Part shown: in pieces, positions 22,621 to 33,800 of the stretch
Layout: each line of letters begins with the position of its first letter
How positions within the stretch are numbered: the first letter of the stretch is position 1
The notes under the pieces: generated by a model
Told to the model about the DNA's origin: nothing
The model's database searches: none
The model's input: the letters and a program-made list of their open reading frames with translations, nothing else
Program-made: the position numbers and the translations under genes
Assembly (NCBI RefSeq): GCF_964275005.1
Contig: NC_092686.1
Span: 45,754,333-45,818,332, forward strand
Length of the DNA stretch: 64,000 nucleotides
Direction: 5' to 3'
From: Diadema setosum
Lineage: Eukaryota; Echinodermata; Echinoidea; Diadematoida; Diadematidae

Positions 22621-23644
22621 ATGGAACTAAGAATTGAAATCAATAATGTGAAAGAGATTAAACTAAATGTAACTTTTAAACAGGAAGAACAGAATGAAGG
22701 TTTTAAAGCCTTGAAACAAGTGCTAGTACAGGCTGAACTTTACAGTGTTCGTTCACTCGTCCTGTGCCATTCCCTGCATGCAGTCGTCCATTGCCGCAAT
22801 GATGCCAACTCTCCCTGACATAAACCCAACCCCCGACAGACTGAACTTATTACCTAAATACCGGTAGTTAGTGGGTGACTGATTTGATTCTAACTGACTG
22901 CCAATATTCTGGCCTTTGACTTTGGGTTGTACACAAGACACTTGATAGAATAAAGGCTGCTAACCATCCTAAAGACTTCCAATTGGATGTTTTTAGAAAG
23001 ATGCAACAAGCTGATCTTCAAAAACAAATGACAACAATTTAGACCTGCTAAATTGGCACACTCATGGGTGTGATTATACAATTACAGTATACCTCTTCAG
23101 TATGATCTATACCAAAAGTTATATGCTCAGTTACATAGCTGGATGCTTTTTAAACATACATTCATCAATAGGACACATCAACAAAATGCAGAAGAAAATT
23201 ATGAGAACTGATAGGTGTACTTAGCATGCTTCAAATTTTCACCATCTTTGGCATGACAAAGTTGATTAAGATGTCTTGTAGCCTTTGCCACCAATACACA
23301 TAAAGCCAATAAAGGCAAGAGTTGTTTGTAAACTTAACACAGGAAGTGAAAGACACAATTTGCTTTGTTGTACACTACAAACAGAGAACCACCCCAGAAA
23401 GCATTCTCACACTCATCTCTTTCTTTGTGAGATGGCACCAACACAGTGAAAATAAAAATCAGTGTCGATAATTGACATCTTGCAAGGGGCAAACATTGAA
23501 CACTATTAGACATCCCCTGGTTCTAGGAGGTGGGTAGTATCAGCACTGGCTAGCTACAAAGGTAGCATACTTGTACAGAAATATGATTACAGCCATGTGG
23601 GGAGAAGATATTACCATTAGGAGCTATCAAAACAGTATGCAGTC

Positions 23645-23803
23645 AAAACCTGTTTAAGTGACCACCCGTTTGTGAAGACCACCTGTCCTTAGAAACCAGT
23701 AACTTTGTTTCCCCTTCATGTTAATGCCCCTGCCTACAAAGACCAACGGTCTGAGAGGACTTTAATTTCTGTTTCCCACAGGTGGTCTTTATGAACAGGT
23801 TTC
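23645..23803. mobile_element. Small MITE with AAACCTG...CAGGTTT ends
   Basis: Left aaacctgtttaagtgaccacc and right ggtggtctttatgaacaggtttc are inverted copies about 21 bp long. The interior repeats the theme (gaagaccacctgtcc, aaagaccaacggtct) as further short inverted pairs. Non-coding. Confidence 0.65.
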
Positions 23804-24000
23804 ACAAAAGTTGAAGGGTGTATAGGCACAGTAATGAGGACTCTGGTTCTGAGACTCGCAGGCAAGGACAAGAAGAATGAAATACCTTAAAGTTTTGGTG
23901 TGTACTTCTCCACATTTTGAAAGAAATTGCACAAAGCTCTTAAAACTGCACATTGTAAAACAAATATAGAGTACTGCCCCTTGCTCCTACTTCATTTACT

Positions 24001-24006
24001 TTTAAT
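24001..24006 (-). promoter_or_regulatory. AP5B1: Candidate AP5B1 polyadenylation signal (ATTAAA)
   Basis: On the minus strand ATTAAA lies about 126 nt past the AP5B1 stop. No AATAAA was found closer on that strand, so this variant hexamer is the nearest candidate. Weak evidence. Confidence 0.3.
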
Positions 24007-24072
24007 TTACATGAAAATTATCAGCTCACTATGTCAAAAGTGCACCACTCTGATAGTAACCTACTGTGTGTT

Positions 24073-24106
24073 CATATTGCCAATGCAGCTCTCTCTCTCT
24101 CTCTCT
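24073..24106. repeat. CT-rich microsatellite
   Basis: Short (ct)n tract at the start of the AP5B1 3' UTR region, just beyond the stop codon on the minus strand. Confidence 0.6.
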
Positions 24107-24131
24107 TCTCTACCATGGACATCACTGCCAG

Positions 24132-27100
24132 TTAGCGATCGCTGATGCAGTAATCCTCCTCCATCCCCTTCTGTCGTCGTGCGAGGGCAGCAATGTGGAT
24201 GCTATTTCGCCAGTTATCTCAGCCGGGGTACGAACAGAAAAGTGAGATGCTGTCAGCTGCAGGCTCTTTTGCCCTTTACAAATTCAGTCACGGCTAGATG
24301 CGCCAGTGCAGCATGGGATGTCAAAGAAACATCATTTGAGTACATGTGAACAGGCTGATCATGGCAAGACATAGACTGCATCATCATAGCAACCAGATGC
24401 GGGCATCTCCATCGTTAATACTGTCTCTCCTCCAGGCAATGAAGATACCTATTCACCAGTGGAAGAATCCTCCAGTTATCCGTCACTATGGAGACAATGC
24501 TGATGTCATCCTGGAGGCGCAAACGAAGCAAAAGGTGCCATCTTGGTGGCAGCAGGACAGCGACGGTGAAGCAGGCATTACCTTTGGTGGAGACACACAG
24601 AAGATTAATGCTGCATTCATTATTGCTTCACACAATAAACAACAAGAGGTACAAATATTCAAGGGAGGGCAGTGGTTAAATTGAGCGGTTAAAATTTCCA
24701 CAGATTACATTTGATTTGAACATCAATAAAGAAGGGAACTGCAAGATTCTTGTCAAGTACTCCTCCTGGACTATCATAATCAGTAAAAGTAATAATGATG
24801 TGATTTAAGTGTTCACCAAACTTGCCGATGTCAATGGCTACAATGATAAACTCATTGCCTACAAGGACCTAGGTAATACACAAAGTCTGTGGTGAATTGA
24901 ATATCTCCTAGAGAAAGGGTTAAATGAAATTTTTCTTTCTGCAATATCACCTGCAACCAGCATTATCATTTCTGTTTGTTTGTTTGTTTGTTTTTGATTC
25001 CCCAATAGTATTCTGATGGTACAGATTTTCTTGATTCAGCAGCTGACAGTTAGAAATACATGGAAAGAACTACCTTTCTGTTCAACTTGTTGGCTTTCGT
25101 CCACTGCAGAATCACAATGCTCCATAACCAGCAAATAAAGAGATTATGAAAAACTGTTTCTACAAATAAGCTTTGAATTCTCTGTAACATTTTTATTTCA
25201 AAAATTGTGTTCCCTTTGATGCAGAACTAGAGTTTATGTGAAATTACACACAATGTTCAGGTTGATTTCAAAAAGTAGAGTAGAGATCAAACAAAGTTTG
25301 ACCTTGCATACGCAATTTGTGAGTTGATGATGTCATCACTCCAGCTAATTTGCATAGTGATTGCATCACATGCAATTTGTTCAGAACATGTAAACCTAAT
25401 TTTGGGTCTGATTTGAACAATTTCTACCTCTCTGTTAGTCTGATATCAATACCGTTACATGCTTGATAGTCAACGTACATGTGGTGTGGCATTGTAGTAC
25501 TTAAATACAAAGCATACAGAAGGCAATACCTAGGTTATCCCTTGTTGATATGACGTAGTCTGCTAGGTCCGTCTCTAGAATTCTCCTCATTCTGTCTCCA
25601 CTGAGGGCCACTGTGCAGATAGACTCTGCACACTCAGATTTCGCTCTAAAGGAAACGAAGTGACGCATATCAAATCACACACAGTGCCTTTAAGAGTCAA
25701 GTGCCTGGCAATATACTGAAACAATGTTTTTCATTGTCACACAGGCACCAACATAATAATGCACATAAATTGGAGATAACTGCGCCTAATACAGCACCAA
25801 GTATGTTTTTTAGTCTGGGTAAGGTGAATTAATACAATGTTAGCTTAAGAAAACGATGCTATGCAATCTTAAAGTGCCCTAATAAAGTAAAGGGCTTTTT
25901 ACACTTGTAAATTTTTGCTTAGCCCCGGACCAACGGTGGGGCTAAGGGGGGGCCTTAGCCCCACCGTTGGTACGGGACTATCCTTAGCCCACTTTCTGTT
26001 TACACTCGTTTTTGCCAAAGTGGGCTAGCCCCACCGATAGTACGGTACTATCTGGCTATCTGGTCCTGCAAAATAGCAGGGGTTAGCACCGCAATTGCGG
26101 TGCCAAGCAAGTGAGTGTAAACAGAACGAAAAAATAATCCTGGGCTAAGCGACGGAGACGAAGTGCGACCCTCACTGACCAATCAGAAACGAGGTAATCA
26201 AGTGCTGCCGGTGCGTGCGTGTACGTGTACAGTACACAGCGTAATTATGAATATTCATGTGGTTTGGAAAGTCCGGGGCTAAGAAATACGAGTGTAAAAA
26301 GGTCAGTTTTCTCCTTAGCCCCGGACAAGAGATAGTACGGGACTAATTGGCGAGTGTAAAAAGCTGAAAAAATTGGTACGGGACTAACGATAGTCCTGGG
26401 TCAGAGAAAGTCCGGGGTTAAGAAACACAAGTGTAAAAAGCCCTTAAAGCATCTGTCAGATGGTTCTAATAGTTTTACACTTACACATACAAAACACCAT
26501 CAATCATCTGTCAGTGCAGAATCAGAAAATGTGGTTATTAATTTGCTCCCCGCCACATTTTCAGATGCCCATAAACTTTGTATAGGAACCATCACATTTA
26601 GACATTGGTAATATATAATGTGACTGCACCTTGGTATGAAACTCTTGCAAATTGCCTCTAGCATTCAATGCATTGTGTAGACAAGAACTTTTGCAAATCT
26701 TGGCTCCTCGCAAAATTTGTGAAAGTTTCATGCATGTGAAAATCTTTGGTTTTACAGTAGACCTGTCACCACAACAGCCCCACGAAGACGCTACAAAATT
26801 CATTCTGAGATTCTGGTATCACCGAATCTTCTCCACTCCAATCTTTCCAACAAGGAAAAGTAGAAATTACGCGGTGCGTAATATATGTCCCCGCCGGAAG
26901 TAGCATTTTGTAGCAAAATGTGCGATATAGGTAAAAAATCAAGGTCAAAGGTCAAAGATGTCAAAGGTCAAAATTCTGTGTAAAAGTTTTGAAGCCCTCA
27001 CCTAGTGCCATCACATAAAGCAAACGGAATCGAAATCGGGTTAGAAATGGCGAAGGAGTAGCATTTTATAGCCAATGTACAATACAGGTCAAAAATCAAG

Positions 27101-30100
27101 GTCAAAGGTCAAAGAAGGCAAAGGTCAAAATTCTGTGTAAAGTTTTGAAGCCCTCACCTAGTGCCATCACATAAAGCAAACGGAATCGAAATCGGGTTAG
27201 AAATGGCGAAGGAGTAGCATTTTGTAGCCAATGTACAATACAGGTCAAAAATCAAGGTCAAAGGTCAAAGAAGGCAAAGGTCAAAATTCTGTGTAGAGTT
27301 TTGAAGCCCTCACCTAGTGCCATCACATAAAGCAAACGGAATCGAAATCGGGTTAGAAATGGCGAAGGAGTAGCATTTTGTAGCAAAATGTACAATATAG
27401 GTCAAAAATCAAGGTCAAAGGTCAAAGAAGGCAAAGGTCAAAATTCTGTGGAGAAGTTTTGAAGCCCTCACCTAGTGCCATCACATAAAGCAAACGGAAT
27501 CGAAATCGGGTTAGAAATGGCGAAGGAGTAGCATTTTGTAGCAAAATGTACAATATAGGTCAAAAATCAAGGTCAAAGGTCAAAGAAGGCAAAGGTCAAA
27601 ATTCTGTGTAGAAGTTTTGAAGCCCTCACCTAGTGCCATCACATAAAGCAAACGGAATCGAAATCGGGTTAGAAATGGCGAAGGAGTAGCATTTTGTAGC
27701 AAAATGTACAATATAGGTCAAAAATCAAGGTCAAAGGTCAAAGAAGTCAAAGGTCAAAATTCTGTGTAGAAGTTTTGAAGCCCTCACCTAGTGCCATCAT
27801 ATAAAGCAAACGGAATCGAAATCGGGTTAGAAATGGCGAAGGAGTAGCATTTTGTAGCAAAATGTACAATATAGGTCAAAGGTCAAGGTCAAAGGTCACG
27901 ACTGAAATTCTGTGTAGAAGTTTCAAAGCTCCCTTGTAGTGCTATCATATAAGCAAACAGAATCGAAATTGGCTCATAAATGACAGAGAAGTAGCAAATT
28001 GAAGATTTTGATCACACACGGACGCACACACGGACACACGGACGGACACACGGACGGACACACGGACGGACGGACGGACGGACACACGGACACACACACG
28101 TACGGAGCCCGTTTCATAGTCCCCTGCTCGAACTCGTTCGGCGGGGACAATAATACGTAATTTGTGTAATTTCTTTCTCTCCAAAACCCCCTACGGAAAT
28201 GAAAAGCCAGTCACCAAATAAGTAAAGTTTAGAGAAAAGCAGCTTTTCAGTAAAGATGCTGTGAAACATTCACGAGAATAAGTATTTGTTTTACCACTAC
28301 GTCATTCCAAAATTTACAGCTTTTCAGCTTCAACTTCTGTGACTTGATCAAGGAAGCATTGTGAAGGGTATTATATGATGGACTCCATACACTATTTTTG
28401 TAATCAGTTTCTACTGCTGTCCAAATGGCTCATACATGTGTCTGAAGATAAAAACAGTGCATGTATGAGCACATGATGATTACCACTTGGATGTTGGGAT
28501 ATGTCAGCTTGCATAATAAATAAATTATCAGCTAGAAATGGGCATACTACTAGTCAATGCACTGCGCAATATTCTTTCTTGGATTTGTAAATTAATTTGT
28601 GAAGACTGTGATTTCTCACTTTTACCCACTCACCTACACTCCTCATCCTTCTTCATGAACTCCCACATTGTGTCACAAAAGGCAGGAAGTGCACTCGGCA
28701 TGATGGGAAGTGTGATAAAGAGGTCATCAAAAGTGACCACCATGGTGTCCAGCTGACACAGATATGTTTGCCCATCTGCTGTGCTGAACATGGCACTGGG
28801 GACATACAGGAAATAGAGATAGCTGTAGCTTAACCACAAGGTGACTTTAATATATCTAGACTAATTAGTACTGCTATAAAAACACTAAAACAAACAAACA
28901 CTGATGTCATGCATTTGATATAACACAAAAAGATGACGGGCCATATCTTTGTCCCATCAGACTGGACATGCCATGCTGTGATTAAAAGTGTTGCCTGATA
29001 TATTACTACAATCCATGTTTTCTATCTGACCACAGTAACTCTCGCCAGATCACATTTAAAGCACAGAAAGAAAAACCACCCTGTAAAAGATCAATTAATA
29101 ACATTGACATACTTTATAGCCTATCATACTCAAGTTTTTCTTCACAATGTACTGCTAGGGAGTACTATACCATAGGAAAATAGACGAAAACATTAAAGCT
29201 ATGATTTGCTTTTGTGTGTTTGGTATGTATATTACATACATGTAGGCCTATCACACACAACTTTTCATATCAAGGAGGTTGTAAAAATAAAAGAAATGAT
29301 AATAACCTGACACTGAGTGAGGCTGGAACCGGTTCCCTGGGTTTGAGAGCCACTGTAATGGTCTGACACCCCTCCACCGGCTGGGATGAAGAATCTACTG
29401 ACAGGGATGCCACGGTCACATCTAGAAGGGTAGAGTTCAAAGGTCATCTTACTATTGACAATGTTTCCAAATTCAGTCTAGTGATGAAAACAGGGCTGCC
29501 AACATGCACACATCAAGATCAGGAAGATACTTGCATGTTGCATCGATGGACGAAAATTATTTCTAAGCCAGAGAAGTTTTCATAACCTCCTGCAAAGACA
29601 TGAGAGGATATTTACATTTTCTGGGAGGCTTTTGTAGAATCACAGAGATTTGAAAGCTTTGTATAAACATATACACCTGCTTCAGGTAAATATTGAGTAA
29701 ATACACCTTGACCAGTTCCAATGTTTATCTCTCATATCAGTGACCAATGTTGGTAAAATCTAGTCACAGTTCCTGAAATTAATACCAGGTTTCACACAAT
29801 TTAAAATATCATGTGTGTGACACACCATGAGAGCTGAAATAGAGTCATAACACTGACATATCATAGACATTAAAATGAAAAGTTCAGAGCTCTTGGATAT
29901 GCATAGGAGCTCACAAAATGTTGCTGCTAATCAGACAAACTACTTCAGTGTAATGGACTCCGTGAGAACCATGCAAATTTTATCACTTGCTTGTGAGTTA
30001 AGTTGGTTTGACAAAAGATACACAGACAAACAACATCGCATACGTATGTACCTGGTATTGGGCAACATGAGGCTGGTGTATCAAAGTGAAGCATCAGTGC

Positions 30101-30879
30101 ATACAGCCGAGTATTCGAACTAGAAATTCCCTCCTCAGCTACCTACAAATGTTTCAATGATGAGAAGAAGAAACAGTCAAATATCTACCTGCTGTGAGAC
30201 TTTGGTCAGATAAGTAACATGAGATGGGGGAAAAAATTGTTCTGAATGAAACTTGGAAAGATTGAAGCAAAACTCTGAGGAAAACACTAACATTTCGAAA
30301 GTATATTCAGCCTGTCCATATCGGGTGCAGTCTTTCATTTTGTGAAAATGTGTATGAAAATGATGTCATGTTTGGGAAATAAATTTCAAATCAGGATTAG
30401 ACTCGACTTACCTTCTTTTTTTAAAGTCATAATTTCAACTTGAGAGGCTATGGAAGACTATTAAACAACCAGCCTCAGCAAATGTCTAGTCCCAATTTTC
30501 TGATAAAAGATTGAGCACATAAACTTCTCATTCATCAATAGGTTTCTCCTAAGAAAGAGGCCGAGGCGAAGGCAAGTGCTGTATCATTTAGACAAATTGT
30601 AATCCTAGATCCTTTTATCCTGGCAAGTGATATAAAGATTTAGAACACACAGACATGGAGACTACAACATATCAAGCAACAAGTTACAGTGTCCTAAACC
30701 TGAACCCAGAAGGGGAAAAAAATCATCCCAACCGACGGCTTTTACTCACATCAAAGTGAAGATAGAAATCAATATAGATAGCTGTATCATCCTTCATATT
30801 TTGCAGGTTCTCATTGTATCCCGAGATGTCTCCTGGTTCTCGGAGATGAATAGTGCTGGCACTGGTACGCTTATGGATT
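24132..30879 (-). CDS. AP5B1: AP5B1 exons 19-24 (C-terminal domain, residues about 673-901)
   Basis: Minus-strand exons: 30750-30879, 30052-30142, 29307-29421, 28634-28783, 25530-25645, 24132-24217 (TAA 24132-24134). They code the beta-sandwich/appendage-like C-terminal domain. Landmarks are TAIYIDFYLHFD, NTRLYALMLHFDTP, VTVASLSVDSSSQPVEGC, TFDDLFITLPIMP (human NFADLFLPFPQPP) with MWEFMKKDEEC, ICTVALSGDRMRRILETDLA, and DNWRNSIHIAALARRQKG (human DDWAVLPLAGDY). Exon 22 joins directly to 25645 in phase (AG+A). That leaves the segment between them shorter than in human, and an unused exon-like stretch lies at 28295-28391. Intron 22 (3 kb) contains the 25890 and 26887 repeats. Confidence 0.85.
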
Positions 30880-33800
30880 CTGTGCACAAATGGTGAAATA
30901 TGACATCAGTTAAAGCCAAAACACAGTTCTGACACGCCTGCAAAAGTTGTCAAATTTCACTCCCAAATGTGCATGTATGCCTAAGAAATGTGTGGAATAA
31001 CGCTGTAAGAACAAGATATTCCATGGTTAACGACGAAAATGCGAAATAATAACCAAAAAGGTTCGCCGGAGCCGCAGTCTCAGAACTTACCCGATCGGGG
31101 TCGGGCTAAACTCGGACTCGGGGACAACTCGGCCTCGCTTTGACTGCGGGACGAGTTGTCCCTCTCGATTGTACAGCGTTGTACTATGGGAGCGGCCTGT
31201 AGCGCTTCACGTTCTGGCTGGTCACAGTTATGGTCCGAGTTGATACCAAAGACGCTTAACTGAAAAGACAGGAAAGTGCGCGCTAATCCTATACAAAACA
31301 AATGGACAGCGTGCGGTCCTCAAGCGTATTACGCACATCACCTGAGACGCGCTGTCTTTGAACTTGTTTTGTTGTTTATCAAGCGTTTTTTATTGTATTT
31401 TCAGTATGACGATCACGAACTGCATGTAAATTGTCTAAAATAAAGCCGAGTTTTCCCTGAGACCAAGTTAGTTTGGATCCTTCTGGAATAAAAGTCGGTA
31501 TACCGACTCTTATTTTTAATCTCGAAATACTCCAAAACAACTCCTCATCCCGGCAAATCACGTCAGCCAGGTAAGTTTCTTGGCAGACTCTTTCGATATA
31601 TTGCAAGCAAATATGAAATGGTGCCAGAAGGGTTCTCAAACCCTTACCAAAACTATGTTTTCACTTTAACATACACCAATGTTGAATAAATACAAGACAA
31701 CACTCATAAGAGATATACGGCGATCCTTAGTGACTAACAATATGACACATAGTCTTGTCCATGATAAGATACCATGAACTATTTACATCATATTTTGAGA
31801 CTTATGTTTGGAGACATGCAACAAACAGAGAAGTGACAGAGCAGTTGACAGTCAGATCACTGAGTTTTACATCCATCCTGTATTTAAAGACATTATAATA
31901 TGCAGCTTGATCTCGACATCTTGAAGCAGCTGTCTCTTCCACAAAAATCATCTTAACGTTTGATATCATATTTTGTTTTCTCTTGTGACCATCTTAATGT
32001 TGTGTTTGTTGCATGCCTATGTAAATATACAGGTAATGGAATTTGTTATGTACATCACATATTTTGTGCACATCATTACATTCATTATTGACAAGCCATA
32101 TTCAGTCAAATTTTCATGTGAACAATGATTTCAATTCAAATTGAGTAAATCCAATTCAACTCAATGCATTTACCACATGCCACCTACATGTAGACACTTT
32201 ACCTGGTCAGTTTGAGGATTGACCGGTCCAGATTCTCCACAGGACTGGCTTGTGCAACGCTGCCACTACCAGTCACCAGTCTGGTCAGGTTTTGGGAGTC
32301 CTCTGTTCCCACTGAGGACAGAATCTGACTGATCTGAAAGACATGAAACACAAAACATGACACAACTTCACTGGCAACATTTTCATTACTTGTTCCTATA
32401 GGCAAGAACATTCCATTTTCTTCTCCACAAAGTGCAGTTATCTAATTCTTAGGAGGAAATTAAGAGTAACAGTATCATTGTAGTAATGTCATCAGAGAAA
32501 TATATAACTGCATCATTAGGATGAAATGACACAATTATTACAAGGGTATTGAAATAACAGCATATCACATGTGTCAAATAACACTTAATGCACGATAATT
32601 ATGAAACACCACCTTATCATGAAGCTACAACTGTACGTAATAACATTGCTCCCAAATACTGTAAAACGAGGAATGTTCGCGTACATTTTAATTTTGCGAA
32701 TTTCATGAGCACCAAGATTTGCGAAATTAAAATGCACGCGACAGTTCGTGTCTACACTATGTGCATTGAAATACAGTGGCAGTTCGCAAAAATTTCATAC
32801 CGCAGAAGAGGCCGTCGGCTCCAATTCGCGAAAAATTCATGCCGCGAATATATAATGTTTTACAGTAGATTAAACCAACACCATGTTATATGCATATACA
32901 TGTAGTAGAGCATATACTACAGGTACACTGTTGTAATAAATATAGGGCTATCAAGAACTGCAAATTTGCCTGAATCATCTCAGAAAATCAATGCTGAAGT
33001 GTGCTATCTGACCTTTTCACTTGAGAGACTGGTGAGGATGGTGTAATAGAGACACGCCCTCTCCCTGATCTCCAGATCTTGATGACTCAGGAAGAGTGTG
33101 TACAGTGTGTCGCCCATCTCTGCAAGGAACAGGATACACACGCAGTTGAATTTAGATACATGTATGGAAATATGCTATTTGTATGTGTATGTGTGTGTGT
33201 TTGTGTGTGTAGATTTTGTATTGTGTATTTCTATGTTCGTGTTGTATGTGACCACTGATACAGTCAAGAGTCAAGATTTCTAAGGTTGGCACATCTCGGG
33301 AACTTATGAGCTATCAACTCAGGGTTTAGCTCCATCTGCCATTTCTTTCTTTAACAAAAGTTATGTTGCATATTGTTTTAGTTTGTAATGAGTAGAGTCC
33401 ATATCAGATTATTGAAATAAAAAAAAAAATAGTTTTATCACAATCAAACAGACATAAGTGAGAGAGACTTTGAACAGGGAGGTGGGCGGAGATCTTCCCA
33501 ACTCCCTGCTTTGAATCAGACAGAACTACCAAAGTGCACTCACCTCTGTATATTCCTTCCTTGCTGTGAACTTGGAGGAGCTGATGACAGACAGACAGAA
33601 GTTTGTTTCCTAGCAACCAGGAGCCATCTTCCATGAGCGGCGTCCTGTGAAGCAACATCTGCAGGTAGTTCAGGATGGGCTGCATAGAAAAAAAAATGAT
33701 AATAATAATATGGACTGATCACGGGAAGCAGCCTTTGAAATCTTTATACCTTTGATACTCAGCTTTGCTTTAAAAATGTCATATTTTGAAATAAGTTCAC

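Larger units (their letters stand above)
18060..24000. other. HCFC1-AP5B1 intergenic interval (convergent genes)
   Basis: Between the proposed 3' ends of HCFC1 (plus) and AP5B1 (minus). Contents seen: homopolymer tracts (18352, 18759-18770), an A-rich run after AATAAA at about 20467, a compact palindromic element (22215-22301), a transposase relic (about 22330-22620) and an inverted-repeat element (23645-23803). No host gene or RNA gene was recognised between 18.1 and 22.0 kb. Confidence 0.6.

Noticed and set aside
25063-25093. Alternative AP5B1 last exon reading VDESQQVEQKGSSF on the minus strand
   Set aside because: It is phase-compatible and has a good acceptor (gattctgcag), but the text does not match the AP5B1 C-terminus. 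The exon at 24132-24217 gives DNWRNSIHIAALA, which does match.
30052-30142. Plus-strand open frame 29875-30123 overlapping AP5B1 exon 20
   Set aside because: The minus-strand exon has splice sites, the correct phase and AP5B1-like text; the plus-strand frame is its shadow plus intron sequence.
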